64,000 bases of DNA from Clusia tigrina (taxonomy: Eukaryota; Arthropoda; Insecta; Diptera; Clusiidae): contig OV050031.1 of NCBI GenBank assembly GCA_920105625.2, positions 134,126,014-134,190,013 on the forward strand, read 5' to 3'. The position numbers were made by a program, and so were the translations under genes. The notes beneath the pieces are model-generated. The model was not told the origin of the DNA, searched no databases, and saw only the letters and a list, made by a program, of their open reading frames with translations. Below are positions 11,330 through 21,999 of the stretch, piece after piece. Position 1 is the first letter of the stretch. Every line of letters begins with the position of its first letter.

Positions 11330-12400
11330 TCCTTTTTCTTGACTTAACTCTAATTCTTGACCAACGGGAGAACTCCAGGGGCTTGATGATGGCTCAATGA
11401 CGTTGTTCTGGTGCATTGCCTTCAGCAACACATTCACCTCTTCTCTCTTTGCCAGAGGAACTCTTCTTGTTGCTTGACGAATGGGTTTGGTACCATATTT
11501 GTTCTCCCTTCATTTTTATCCTTTTTAACAAAAACTGACCAATATCTTGCCAAAAGTTGGCTGACTGTTTTCCTCTGCTCTGTGGATAACTCTTTAGTGT
11601 ATTCTTTTGTCAGATCGTCCAGTACCTTTTAATTAGCTGGTACTTTGCCTTTCGTGTCTCCTGGTTAGCTCTCACAATTTACAATTGCCGAAATTATCTC
11701 TCCTCTCTGTATGGTTTTACCGGTATTTGCAAGATTGGCCAATCCTACTGGCATTATTCTGCTCTGCTGTTCTTCTACGAGGGTTTTTCTAATTATGATG
11801 TCGTCTAGTAAAACTTTGTAATCAGCCTCCACCATCCACAATTTGATCTTCTCAATATCCCCGTCCATTTTGTTCCATATAGCTACTTGTCTTTGGTGGG
11901 ATTTCTGTCCGCGATTCAATGGATACTTATCTTCTCCAATATATAAATATATTTCGGTGTTCGCATATTTCAACATTCGGCTTTTCAAATAAGGCGTGAA
12001 TCCATTCCGTATCATAAATCTACACCTAAGACCAGTTCGTCCACAATATATGCTACTACAAACTCGTGCGTCACTATTGTGGTGCTGATAGTGCATCACC
12101 TCCAGTTGCCGTACGAAATCCCTTCGGATTATTGAATGTGATGCGCCTGCAGGCAATGTTACTACGATTTTTATCCCATTTCTTGCACTGTCGATATTAG
12201 GCTGTTGATTTTCCGTGGCATCTCGAGACTGACTCTATGCTTAAGCATATTTTCCGATTCACTATTTCGGAATCTGACTTGCTTTGGTAGTCTTACAAGC
12301 GAGCTGTAAAATGTTTGCGTCACGACTGACAGTAGAGATTCACCATTCTTCTGTACACGTGCTCGTAGCCTCTCCATCATAGGTCGGAGACTTCAATTTT
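11330..12400 (-). mobile_element. gypsy retrotransposon relic: gag end, protease, start of RT
   Basis: From 12380 down: a Gag segment (MMERLRARVQKNGESL, then VRLPKQVRFRN); a retropepsin-like segment (GASHSIIRRDFV at 12110-12156, with the Asp-Thr of DTGAS replaced); a linker (11665-12100). In 11640-11400 the RT entry motif reads KAMHQNN-IEPSSSPWSSPLV. The order gag-PR-RT is that of Ty3/gypsy. It breaks off before the RT catalytic core. Non-functional. Confidence 0.7.
11665..12156 (-). pseudogene. retropepsin and linker of the gypsy relic
   Basis: A 163-codon open frame beginning in the retropepsin motif. The motif reads PAGASHSII where active aspartyl proteases have DTGAS, so the catalytic Asp is absent. 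The remainder is the protease body and linker toward RT. Confidence 0.55.
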
Positions 12401-12635
12401 ATTGAGGATAAATATACAATGAACCTTCCGGTATTAGGTGCATCCTTCATAATATATATTCATAAGTTTTATTTTTTGATTATAGTATTTAAAAACTTGT
12501 ATGCATAATTTATATTGACTAAATTCATTGATACAATTTTATATACTATATTTTATTAATATTAGATTATTTCAATAAATTTTGTGGTTCATCTTTAAAA
12601 AAGGTAATAACATAGTTTTTGTTTTTTTTAAATAG
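12401..12635. other. intron end upstream of the staccato-like exons
   Basis: AT-rich, with no reading frame. It ends in a T-rich tract and an AG acceptor (12634-12635). Confidence 0.6.
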
Positions 12636-12976
12636 GTAGAGGATCTATATGAGGAAATTCTGTTTGAGATAGCCAATAACATTGGGTGCGAATCGACTGA
12701 AATGTGCACAGACTCACTTGTAGAATTTGCGCAAGAAGCATTTAAAATATCAAATAGTAAACATTTAGAGATTCTAGATATTGCCCAAAAAAAGGAACCA
12801 CCTAAAATAAGGCTGAATGTTGAGATTATTAAGGCTGAAAATTTGCTACCAAAGGACGCCAGTGGCTTATCTGACCCATTTGTGACATTATATTTGGAAT
12901 CGAGTGGATCGCACCGTTATAACTCATCGGTGAAGCCAGCAACTTTAAATCCTATATGGGAAGAGCATTTCTCATT
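12636..12976 (+). CDS. stac: staccato-like (Munc13-4/BAIAP3 family) protein, exon A: C2 domain start
   Basis: Internal exon: acceptor AG at 12634-12635, donor GT at 12977. It reads VEDLYEEILFEIANNIGC, then about 55 residues on the C2 domain begins (PPKIRLNVEIIKAENLLPKD). The loop acids of PKDASGLSDPF and the motif NPIWEEHF are typical of a Ca2+-binding C2. Munc13-4/BAIAP3 proteins prime dense-core or lysosome-related vesicles for fusion at the plasma membrane; Drosophila staccato acts in tracheal tube fusion (family knowledge). The start codon lies upstream of the window, or upstream of the repeats. It is the first of six exons that join in frame. The surrounding 60 kb is mobile DNA, yet the exon shows no break, which implies selection. 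Confidence 0.85.
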
Positions 12977-13040
12977 GTAAGCAACAAAGTAAAACTTTGA
13001 CATCCTCATCTACTTTTAATATTCACTGTATATTGTGCAG

Positions 13041-13088
13041 GCCAATTGCAGAAAATCCCAGGAAGGAAGTATTGATAATAGAAGTATG
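13041..13088 (+). CDS. stac: staccato-like protein, exon B (C2 continuation)
   Basis: A 48-bp exon between AG (13039-13040) and GT (13089). The split Leu codon from exon A is completed, giving LPIAENPRKEVLIIEVW. This is the next beta strand of the C2 domain. The 64-bp intron before it is a typical short fly intron. Confidence 0.8.
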
Positions 13089-13161
13089 GTTAGTTAGTAA
13101 AGTTTAAATGGAGGTACGAAAGTTCTTTTTACATTTTTAGTCCATTCATTTCTTTTATTAG

Positions 13162-13321
13162 GGATTTTGATGCAGCTGAAACTGTGAAGGATAAGGTCAA
13201 TAAGCTTTTTGAAGTAAAGGGTATTAAAGGATTGAGGAAGTTAATGAAAGAAATTGCTCTAACGGCTTCTACTGGTAAGCATGACAATGAATTAATTGGA
13301 AGAGCAGCTATCACGTTAAAG
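13162..13321 (+). CDS. stac: staccato-like protein, exon C (C2 end)
   Basis: Acceptor AG at 13160-13161, donor GT at 13322. It completes the Trp codon and reads WDFDAAETVKDKVNKL, with the second cluster of loop acids expected for C2. It continues through MKEIALTASTGKHDNELIG, which closely fits the Munc13-4/BAIAP3 consensus. Confidence 0.85.
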
Positions 13322-13370
13322 GTACGTTCATCTTTTTGAATTTTCAATTTAAGCATGTATACTTTTTCAG

Positions 13371-14188
13371 TCCATTCCTGTTTCTGGAATAACGGTATGG
13401 TATAATTTAGAAAAAGGGTCCAAAACAAAAAGCCGAGGCTCAGTACTTGTCAGCTTAACACTAAGTGCGGAAAAAAACAAGCATGTTGCAGTTCAAGAGC
13501 ATAGACACCTTTTAAAAATGTTGCTTATGCATGAACTGGAATCTTCGCAAGTAGCACACTTTTGGTGGAGTGGAAAGTTTACCGTTAATGCAGAAACAAT
13601 TAGATCCCAACATGCAGTACAAAGCGGACTCTCCAGCTTTGAATGCGCGTTAAGTCAGTTTTCGGTATATGCTACTATTCATGAGGATCACCCACTCAGC
13701 TTTACACTTTTTAACTCTATACTGGATACAATAGTTCCCATATTAAAATGCTTGCAGAACAATAGCGAAGATATAAAAACGTTTTGGAATAGTGCAAAAC
13801 GAATTTTACCATCTTGTTTTTCAATAATAAGAAAAATACGTTCAAAGAATGTCAGCGACAAGCACATTCTAAAAACACTATGCGAAGTGCTTGACATTAT
13901 TTCGAAAATTAAAAGAGTCGAAATATTAGAAAATTTTGAATTGTTTCCTAGAAATGTATACGGATGGATCTTGAAGGAGGAGAATGTCGAATATCATATT
14001 GATGACGTAATGTTAGATGCTATTCATACCGGTACCAAAGAGTGGCTGGAGCACATAATCGAAGGAAACAAGCAAGACAATGATCACCAAACGGATGAAG
14101 ATAATTTGCAATACTTAATAAAAATAATACAAATGGTTCGATCCGATTTACAAAGAGCAATGGAATACTTTGATAAACATTTTTATCA
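13371..14188 (+). CDS. stac: staccato-like protein, exon D
   Basis: The largest exon (818 bp). It begins SIPVSGITVWYNLEKGSK and includes the family motif VAVQEHRHLLKMLLMHELE, then helical text typical of the N-terminal MUN region. Donor GT at 14189. If left unspliced the frame would stop two bases later (CAG TAA), so splicing here is required to keep the protein going. No stop lies within the exon. Confidence 0.85.
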
Positions 14189-14249
14189 GTAATAAATATT
14201 TTATTAGTATATCATAACTTTATTTATTTCATATTAATTATACTTTCAG

Positions 14250-14464
14250 TAAGATACGCTTCAATTTGTCCACAATACTATTTAAGTTTTACGACATCAA
14301 GTTAACAGAAATCTCTAAATGCATCGTTGAGAATGTATGTGCACATATCAAAAGACTAGATATACCTGATGATCAATTTGAATATTTGCCAAACATTGAT
14401 AATATTAATATGGGTACTACGTTGTTTGAACTTTACTTGGTATTGAAACGCTTTCTGATTCTAG
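14250..14464 (+). CDS. stac: staccato-like protein, exon E
   Basis: AG at 14248-14249, GT at 14465. Joined to exon D it reads KIRFNLSTILFKFYDIKL, then LDIPDDQFEYLPNID and LFELYLVLKRF. The MUN-region helical pattern is retained and the phase is consistent (the Gly codon is split with exon F). Confidence 0.8.
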
Positions 14465-14530
14465 GTATTATTGTTATTGTATAAGGCGTAAAACTGTTGC
14501 AAAAAATTTTTAATATCCATTTGTTTTCAG

Positions 14531-14811
14531 GCAAGTCACTGTGCTCGAACGAAAAACTAGCAATTGAACATTTTTTTGTATGGTTTATGCCCGGAGTTAC
14601 GCATTGGTTGGATATTTCAATTATTAAAGCCTTAAACCGAATTCAAAAAGCAATAGAGCTAGATCAATTAAAGGCTGTTGACGATACTGTAAAATACAGT
14701 TCATCTGCAGTGGATACACTTGCTATATTCTATCAAATTAAAATATTTTGGAATCAGTTAGATTGGCCGGATGTCGAAGGATCATACACGTTTGTAGCCA
14801 AAATTGTAGAT
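14531..14811 (+). CDS. stac: staccato-like protein, exon F (MHD1/MUN region)
   Basis: AG at 14529-14530; donor GTGAGT at 14812. It reads GKSLCSNEKLAIEHFFVWFMP, then WLDISIIKALNRIQKAIELDQ and WPDVEGSYTFVAKIVD, matching the Munc13 homology region. No following exon was found in the remaining 49 kb. Either the next intron is very long or the locus ends in rearranged repeats. Total visible coding is 1863 bp, which is 621 codons without a stop. Confidence 0.8.
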
Positions 14812-14919
14812 GTGAGTATCAAATTTGAATTCGTAGTAAATATGAATTTGACACTAAATACACTCTTCATGTGAATATTGCTGTATTTACTTAAATTTAT
14901 AATATAATATAGAGTACGA

Positions 14920-15115
14920 CAAAATAATATTGAAAAGCTCCCCGAGGGTCGCAGGTTCAAATCCTGCCACGGGCTTGGTCTCCAAAATGCTTCTTTCTAT
15001 AAAAAAAATCTTTTCTCTTCGAGTCGAAAGCCTCTGTAGCTAGTACTCATTCCTCCAACAGCTGTACTCATAATTAATTATGGTGTAAGGTATAATAATA
15101 ATAATAATAATAATA
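14920..15115 (+). repeat. candidate tRNA-derived SINE (3' part)
   Basis: A perfect T-arm with B-box, GCAGGTTCAAATCCTGC, at about 14952-14968. It is followed by a tRNA-acceptor-like CACGGGC, about 110 bp of unrelated sequence, and a simple (ATA)n tail at 15090-15115. No A-box or other tRNA half lies upstream, so it is not a tRNA gene. It is intronic to the staccato-like gene. Confidence 0.4.
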
Positions 15116-15256
15116 TTGAAATGAAAAGTGACTAGCGGTAACTTATTATTAATATAGTAGATATTATGGCTACTAAAAAATGGTTTACGGGCTTTCCCAA
15201 ATTGGATATATATAGTATATTAAGCAATTCTAAACAATTAAACAATTCTAACACCC

Positions 15257-15998
15257 TAATTCTATTTGTCTGACAAAATAACATTTCTGTCATATGACAG
15301 AATGTTGTACATTTGTCAGGAACGTGTATTCTAAAAAGCTTACATCACTTGGAACTAACAAGAACCTGCTGGTACGAAAACTGAGAACAATTTAAAAAAT
15401 ATTTATTTTATGTACAATATAGTACAAATAATAATATTAAATTTAAAAACAATGAATGCCGAATTTGGTATGTTTTGTGCTATATTAGCCCAAAGAAGAA
15501 AGAAAAGTTGGAGAATGGGAGGTGCTTGAGGTCATTAATGGTGCTCAAGAAAGATTTTCGCCTTCCAAAAGATTTGTCCCGGAATCTCAGCCAAGAGTTG
15601 ATTTGCCACGATATCCAAAAAACCAAACTGACATTCACGCTCGAATTCCTCGCGGCGGTAACTTTATTAGGCAGTGGAAGTTACCAGCAGTGTCATGGTA
15701 ACAATTACAAAATTGCTATGAACCTGCCTTCAATGTCTCGAGCAATTCGAGACATTGTTAACTTGCCAGTGCGAGTGAAGGGAAATTACTTACTTTCATG
15801 TCTGCCATTTTTGCGGTTATATGTGAAATTACGGCTGTAAAATCATCATTACAGTCCGCTGTTATATTAAAACAGCTTTTTGTTAACATAGCAGCTTATT
15901 CCAATACAATGAATTTAGAATTTGAGGTACAAAAGTTTTCTATCTTGTGATCTGACAAAATACACAGAAACTGTCATATGACACAAAATTTAGAATTA
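15257..15998 (+). mobile_element. PIF/Harbinger-like remnant with short inverted ends
   Basis: The ends carry TAATTCTA (15257-15264) and its complement TAGAATTA (15991-15998). Each end also has a TGTCATATGACA palindrome (15287-15300 and 15972-15983). Between them lies a fragment of Harbinger nuclease-type transposase. At about 740 bp it would be an internally deleted copy. The target duplication is unclear (TA at best). Confidence 0.55.
15475..15840 (+). pseudogene. HARBI1-like transposase fragment
   Basis: The frame contains FRLPKDLSRNLSQELI, then LAAVTLLGSGSYQQCHGN, IAMNLPSMSRAIRDIVNLP. This is the N-terminal helical part of Harbinger nucleases (patterns FxLPKxxFR, LRFFATGSYQ and QPTVSRxI). 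The DDE nuclease core that should follow is absent. The apparent start Met is not convincing. Confidence 0.65.
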
Positions 15999-16559
15999 AG
16001 TCTATAAAATTAAGGAAATAAACACTCGCATACCCTGAACTATTAATTGTATGTCATATTATTTCTATGAGTACGAGGGATGTCAATCATGGATAGATAG
16101 ATAATATATTAATAGATAAATACTAATCTATGATGTCAATAACTGACCAATTAAACCGTATATCTGGATATTTTGTATCGGTTAATAAATATTTTAGGTT
16201 TTATTAGAGTCCGATTAACTATTTTATATATTTGGCACAGTTGGCAATCATCTCTCATCGAGTACGCTCGTCAATTTTATCTGTGAGCTTGTAATCAGAA
16301 CCAGTTAATAATACAACAGTTAAGTTATTATTCTATGGTGTTTCTTTTCTTAATATATTACAATGGCCTTCGAGCCCGGGGATCATACTAAAACTACTAT
16401 TCAATTGGATAGACTAACTGCAAAAAGGAACAAATTGTACCAAGGCAATACAAATTATTTTCCTTTATTAACCAAGAATCCAAAATAAAAAAAAAACAAA
16501 TTCAAACAACAACACATCCAAATTCATCGTAATAAAAACGGATACAGAAGTCTGAAGTC
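15999..16559. other. AT-rich intronic sequence without genes
   Basis: No coding signal seen. Confidence 0.5.
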
Positions 16560-17240
16560 GGGTTAGACTGACTTCGAAATACCCTTTACCATTCCTTGTG
16601 CATGCGAGTACAATAATGGGGAGGTTTTCTTCATAAATCATCATTAGGTGGATATCTAGGGTAATTTTCGGTAGGGTACCTTGAATTGATTATATAGAAC
16701 CCATTTCTTGTCTATGGCTGTGCAGTTTTAATATAACTAATTATATAAAATGTAGTCCAAAAATATTGTATTGGTCGTAAGTTATAATAATATGCCGATA
16801 GTGTGCGTGGCTCTAAAAAGAACACGCCCATTTTTTGTGTGAGGTTTAATGTTAGTTGCCGCAACCTTCCTATGTTGTATCTTTTATAGGAACCCAGTAA
16901 TGATTTTTGTTCAATTGTGGACGGGACAGTAGTAATAGTCTGCCCATATTTAGTATGCATGTTGTTATAGACCCAATGTATACATCTACCAATTTGTATT
17001 CATATATCATCATTAGAAGCATAGATAGGGTAATTGCTTTTGGGTAGGGACTCCAAAGTACATTATATAGGAGGAAGGCGTATCCTTTATCTGATTGACT
17101 CCGAATCTTGCATGTGGCTTTGTAGGGTCCATATACGTACTAATATATAATTTCGTCGAAAAATATTGTACATGTCATAAGCTATAATAATATGTCAATA
17201 GTGAGCGTGGCTATGAAATTAATACGCCCATTTTTTGTGT
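16560..17240. repeat. ~400-bp tandem repeat, left block
   Basis: Marker motifs recur in order: TCATCATTAG (16638, 17008), then the stretch around TATAATAATATG, then CGCCCATTTTTTGTGTG (16825, 17225). The spacing is about 370-400 bp. The block is interrupted by a Jockey insertion and resumes at 20237. Confidence 0.75.
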
Positions 17241-17552
17241 GGAAGTTATACAGCAAACTATAGAGGTTGCCCAGTGTATGCTGAGCTGAGAAATAAAATG
17301 CGCCAACAGAAGGATAGAGGTCGACACGAAGTTACTTACGTAGCGCCTCTACACCAAATCCCGACTACGATCAGCGACAATCATGCTCCACCTGGCATGA
17401 GTTACTCTAATGCACTGAAATCAAATTTAGCTGAAAATTCAAATACCAATAAACAATCGCAAAATCTAGAGGCAAGTGCTCTTAACCTTAACGCAATGTA
17501 TGACACAGTTGATGTCCTCAATGCAATCAATGATGCAAGAACTAATAAATAA
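17235..17552 (+). pseudogene. Jockey ORF1 C-terminus
   Basis: The frame starts CGSYTANYRGCPVYAEL, the last zinc-knuckle motif (CGxxHTAxYRGCPVY) of Jockey ORF1 proteins. It continues as a hydrophilic tail to the stop at 17552. It ends 37 bp before ORF2. The N-terminal two-thirds are missing. Confidence 0.75.
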
Positions 17553-17588
17553 TCAAAATCAACTTTTGAAATCCATACTTGCAAACAA

Positions 17589-18240
17589 ATGAATACGCTA
17601 AAAATTTGTCATTGGAACGCGAACGGTTTTAGCCAGCACCAACTTGAAGTGCAAAATTTCCTTATTAACAGCAAAATAGACATATTACTCATTTCTGAAA
17701 CTCACCTTACTCTGAATCACAATTTTAAAATAAAAGATTATAAGTTCCACAAAACGTTGCATCCAGATGGCAAAGCTCGAGGTGGGACAGACGTACTCAT
17801 AAAATACCGCATAAAACACCACTCACTAGAAAATTACGACAAGGAATATCTCCAAGTGACCTCCATCTGCCTGCAATGTTGGGACGCCAACATACCGGTA
17901 GCATCTGTTTATGGCCCACCTAGACACACTGTCATAACAGCTCTGTTTGAAATTTTTTCAAGTCGTTGGGAGAAAAATGTATAGCAGCCGGTGATTACAA
18001 CGCTAAACATACGCATTGGGGTTCACGCCTTATAAATTCCAAGGGTAAACAGCTATACTACGCCTTGACGAATCGGCGTAACAAAATTGACTATGTGTCT
18101 TCTGGTAAACCCACTTACTGGCCTACGGATCAACGGAAGATCCCGGACTTACTAGATTTTGCAATAACGAAAGGACTCCACCAAAAACTTCTGTCTACAG
18201 AATGATGCTTTGAGCTGGGTTCAGATCATTCCCCAGTCAT
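17589..18240 (+). pseudogene. Jockey ORF2 endonuclease region
   Basis: It opens MNTLKICHWNANGFSQHQLE, the start of Jockey endonucleases, with LLISETHL following (catalytic Glu). A frame change near 17970 leads to AAGDYNAKHTHWGS (the conserved GDFNAKH metal site), and after a stop at 18203 GSDHSPV (the SDH motif) is seen. The endonuclease would nick chromosomal DNA for target-primed reverse transcription. Two breaks make this copy inactive. Confidence 0.8.
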
Positions 18241-18241
18241 A

Positions 18242-19213
18242 ATGCACCTAAGGAAATACCCAGAAGACACAAACCAACCTTTTCGATTAGTAACAGGTAA
18301 AACAAATTGGTTAAAATACCGTAAATATATTTGCAGTCACTTTCCTGATAAATGTAGTCTTAAAAGCCCGGATGAATTAGATTCCGCAGTACAATCATTC
18401 AGCTGCACACTGGTATCAGCAGCAATCCACGCTACACCCCCAAACGGCCAAATCCCACGCAAATCAATATGCTCAACATCATTTGAAATTGAAAGACTGA
18501 TTACGACAAAGAGACGGCTCAGACGACTGTGGCAAAAGCACAGGTCACCAACGCTAAAGCAAAAATTCACGACAGCCAAAAAGAAACTGCGAAACACACT
18601 GCGCGACGAAACTGAAAGAGGTTTAAAGGCCTACATCTCGCACCTGAACCCCCTTGAATCCACAAACTACTCCTTATGGAAGGCAGTCAAAAACACGAAT
18701 AAGCCTACAGAATCGGACTCGCCTATAAGACTTATAGACGGAAGATGGGCGAGAAGCAACGAGAAGGGGCAAGCTTTGGCTCAACATCTTAAAATCGCAT
18801 TCCAACCCCAGATGGGCCTACGGTTCAGGCCGAAAGAAGTGTGGCAATTTATCTCAACTCATTTAGATAAAAAGAAAGCGGAAGGCCACGATCTGATAAC
18901 CACAAATATGTTGATGGAACTACCTCCGCTTGCAGTAAAGCATTTAGCAATATTATTTAACACAATTCTTAGACAAGGTTACTTTCCTCAAGTTTGGAAA
19001 CAGTCAGACGTAATCATGATACCCAAACCTGGCAAAACTCCAACGCAGGTCTTGTCTTACAGACCAATAACCCTGTCATCCGTCGTCCCGAAACTATTCG
19101 AAAAATTATTGCTATCAAAATTAACCCCATATCTGGTACAGAATAAAGTAATACCTAACCACCAGTTTGGCTTTCGAAAAAGCATGGCACTATTGAACAA
19201 GTACACCGACTAG
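18242..19213 (+). pseudogene. Jockey ORF2 linker and RT fingers
   Basis: A 323-codon open stretch. It carries WARSNEKGQALAQHL, then KKAEGHDLITTNMLMELP, the segment VIMIPKPGKTPTQVLSYRPI and FGFRK, all in the order of the Jockey RT fingers. It ends by frameshift just after FGFRK, where the next frame continues with VSQIREAFEEKQ. Confidence 0.8.
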
Positions 19214-20010
19214 TGTCCCAAATCAGAGAGGCATTCGAGGAGAAACAATACTGCTCTGCAGTGTTCCTCGATGTCGCACAAGCCTTTGACAGTGTCTATA
19301 AAATAAGAAAATTTCTGCCTTCAAATATCCATAGTATCTTGGAATCATACTTAAAGGGTAGGCGATTTCAAGACAAATGTGAAGATTACCTTTCACCAGA
19401 AATGGATATATTGGCTGGAGTACCTCAAGGAAGTGTTCTTGCACCGATACTGTACACACTATACACCTCAGATTTACCAACTAACAAATATCTGCTCACC
19501 TCAACTTTTGCCGATGACACTGCGATTTTATCTTGCCACAAGCACCGTCAAATAGCATCGCGTCATCTTAACGAACACGTGGTTGAAAATTGGCTTTTGA
19601 ACTGGCGCGTCGCAGTAAATGAACAAAAAAGCACACACATAACATTTACACTCAACAAACACAGATGTCCTCCAATCATACTCAACAACAAAACTATCCC
19701 ACAGAGACAGAAGTGAAGTATTTAGGCATTCACCTCGACAGACGCCTTACCTGGAGAACACACATAGAAAAGAAAAGAGCGCACATCAAACTAAAAGCTG
19801 CATGTCTTAACTGGCTTTTAAATTCAAACTCCAAACTAAGCCTGGTGTACCGTGGTTTAAGAAAAACCTAAACATTCACCGAGATCAAGGTGTGCATGTG
19901 TGTGTAGGTCAGAGGCATTCAGATGTCAAAAAGAAGTACCAGCTAAAATTATCGAACCACCCCAATATACTAGCTAGGAATTTACTACAAACAAGCCCAC
20001 GACCTGCTTG
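19213..20010 (+). pseudogene. Jockey ORF2 RT palm, thumb and C-terminus
   Basis: Motif A reads VFLDVAQAFDSV and motif B GVPQGSVLAPILYTLYTSDL. Motif C is FADDTAILS, so the catalytic Asp residues are all present. The thumb follows (VKYLGIHLDRRLTWRTHIE, another frame). After the internal deletion comes the C-terminal text NIHRDQGVHV and LSNHPNILARNLLQ, with a stop near 20010. Confidence 0.8.
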
Positions 20011-20236
20011 ATGAGAGCAGACATATCTCCATTGTAAACTATTATTTAATAAGCCATCATTACTAATTTCTATAATTACTTTTATTTTTATTGTTTTTCT
20101 AAAATAATAAATGTTCACTAATATCTTCTCCATACAGTGGTAAGGAGCAGCGATACATTGTTGTGTAGTTTTAAGATATATTTACTTATTGTTAGTCTCT
20201 ATATGAGTTGTTACAATAAATATGAATTGCTTTAAA

Positions 20237-20670
20237 AAAAAAATTTTTTTTTGTGGTGTTTAATGTCGGCTCCGGCATCACTCCTGTGAAATTTCGCTGA
20301 TAGATCTTTAATAGGAACCTAGTAATGATTTTTAGCTAATTGTGGGCGTGGCAGTTGTATTATGATCTCCATATTCTGCACACGCACTATTATGCACCCC
20401 ATGTATATTTCTGCAAATTTTTATTCCGCTGGTATCAATACGAGCTTAGGTAGGGAAATTTTAATTTTGGACCTGAAAGTTCTTTATATCAAAAGTGGGA
20501 GTGTCTTTTCTCTGATCAACCCCATTTGTTGCAGATAGCTTTATATGTCTACTTGTTCCTTCGCGCAAAATTTCGTCCATAAATCTGTACTAGATCTCAA
20601 GTTATTAATATTTGTTAGTAGTGGGCGTGGCAGTTAATATATACCGCCCACTTTTTGCATAGTGTTTAGT
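20237..20670. repeat. ~400-bp tandem repeat, right block
   Basis: It begins with the same text that follows the CGCCCATTTTTT motif in the left block (GTTTAATGT, then AATAGGAACC-AGTAATGATTTT). It carries GTGGGCGTGGCAGTT twice and ends at CGCCCACTTTTTGC (20645), about 405 bp after its start. Confidence 0.75.
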
Positions 20671-20960
20671 AGGAGCCGCATCTTCATGACTGTATATAAT
20701 ACTTGTTCTTAATCATTCTCTAATAAAGTAGATCAAAATGAAAAACTTGTGATTTTCTAACCAAGTAAATATTATTTATTTGAAATTGGGAAATTTGATG
20801 CGTGGAGGATTGCAGATAAAGGTATTTGCGGACGCTAGGAGCAACGTCGAATATAAAACTGCAAGGCTATTCAATCCTACTTGGACAGTTTGTAGGGCAA
20901 GGAGCACAGGTAAGACGAGTACAAGTTTGTTGTTCTTATTTGCTATTGGTATAATTGTTT
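20671..20960. other. spacer before the BEL element
   Basis: No clear gene. It may include BEL leader sequence. Confidence 0.4.
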
Positions 20961-21180
20961 TGCTAAATGGCTACGAGTACTGTATCGAAAGGCGCTGCAG
21001 CGGCAGAATCAAAACCATCAGAAGCAACACATGGTTACGGCGAGCCAGTAGCTCAAGAAACTGGGTTACATAATTTCCGGAAAATTTCGTAAACAATAAT
21101 CAATAACGATTTCAACAACAACAATGTATACGAATATTGAAATACACGATTTAATGCAAAGGTTTTGGGAATTATAGAAG

Positions 21181-21836
21181 TTGAAAGAAGAATGCCCCTT
21201 ATCACAAGAAGAGCGGTGGTGTGAAGACTGTTATCATGACACTCATCAACGATTGCAAAATGATAAAGGTGTGGTACGATTGCGCTTTCTTTCATACTTC
21301 ACATCATCTTTAGGCCTCGGAACATCCAAAAATATCGCATTTAAAATATTCCCACATTTGAAGCGACGACTTCAACGATATTCGAAGCTACAAAATGAAT
21401 ATCAAAATACCATTAATGGATATTTAACATTGGGTCAGATGGAAGCAGAAACATCAGGTGAAGTAGTAACATCAGGAGAAACCGACCATCGTGTGAGCAA
21501 TTTGGGCGTGGATGTATATTCATGCAACTATCTTCCACATCCAATTATAAAGAAGTCAAGTACATATCGTATTTGATGCGCCAGCAAAGTCAAAGAATAG
21601 GAATTCTTTAAATGATATTTTGGCAACTGGTCCGGCACTTCATAACGAACTTGTAGAAGTGCTTATTCTGTGGAAAAGTTTCAAATTCGCATTCTTGGCT
21701 GACGTGGAAAACATGTATCGGTGTATACGCATGCAAAAAGATTATGCTCAGTTTCAGCCAAATTTGTGGCGGAATAATCCATCTGAGGAAATGCAGGAAT
21801 TTTATTGCTCTACAGTAATGTTCGGTAAATTTACGT
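21181..21836 (+). pseudogene. BEL/Pao reverse transcriptase, N-terminal part
   Basis: The reading runs through RWCEDCYHDTHQRLQNDKG, LKRRLQRYSKLQNEYQN and NYLPHPIIKKSST. In a shifted frame it continues through LNDILATGPALHNELVEVLI and FAFLADVENMYRCI, which contains RT motif A (the Asp of DVE.MY). This is the canonical BEL RT order. Frame changes occur near 21570-21620 and stops follow at 21836. Confidence 0.8.
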
Positions 21837-21999
21837 AGACGATGTATTATCTGGCGGGCACTCGATCCAGGAAGCAATCAATCTACAAAGATAATTGATT
21901 GGGCTACTTAGCAGCGGAACATTTAAGTTAAGAAAGTGGGCTAGTAATGCTAAAAAAATTTTAGAAAATATACCTATTTAAGACCGTGCTACAAAGGAT

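Larger units (their letters stand above)
17241..20236 (+). mobile_element. Jockey-clade non-LTR element (5'-truncated, poly-A tailed)
   Basis: About 3.0 kb inserted within the ~400-bp tandem repeat. It contains the end of ORF1 (17235-17552), an ORF2 broken into several frames (17589-20010), a short 3' region and an A-run at 20225-20236. The flanking target duplication is a T-rich ATTTTTTGTG-like sequence on both sides. A deletion of roughly 200 bp removes the segment after LNSNSKLSL, where thumb sequence should be. Non-autonomous. Confidence 0.85.

Noticed and set aside
14186..14194. Stop codon ending the staccato-like protein after HFYQ
   Set aside because: It lies in an intron; a GT donor at 14189 and an acceptor at 14248 keep the frame open into exon E.
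14952..14975. tRNA gene
   Set aside because: Only a T-arm and acceptor-like end are present; no A-box, D-arm or anticodon arm upstream.
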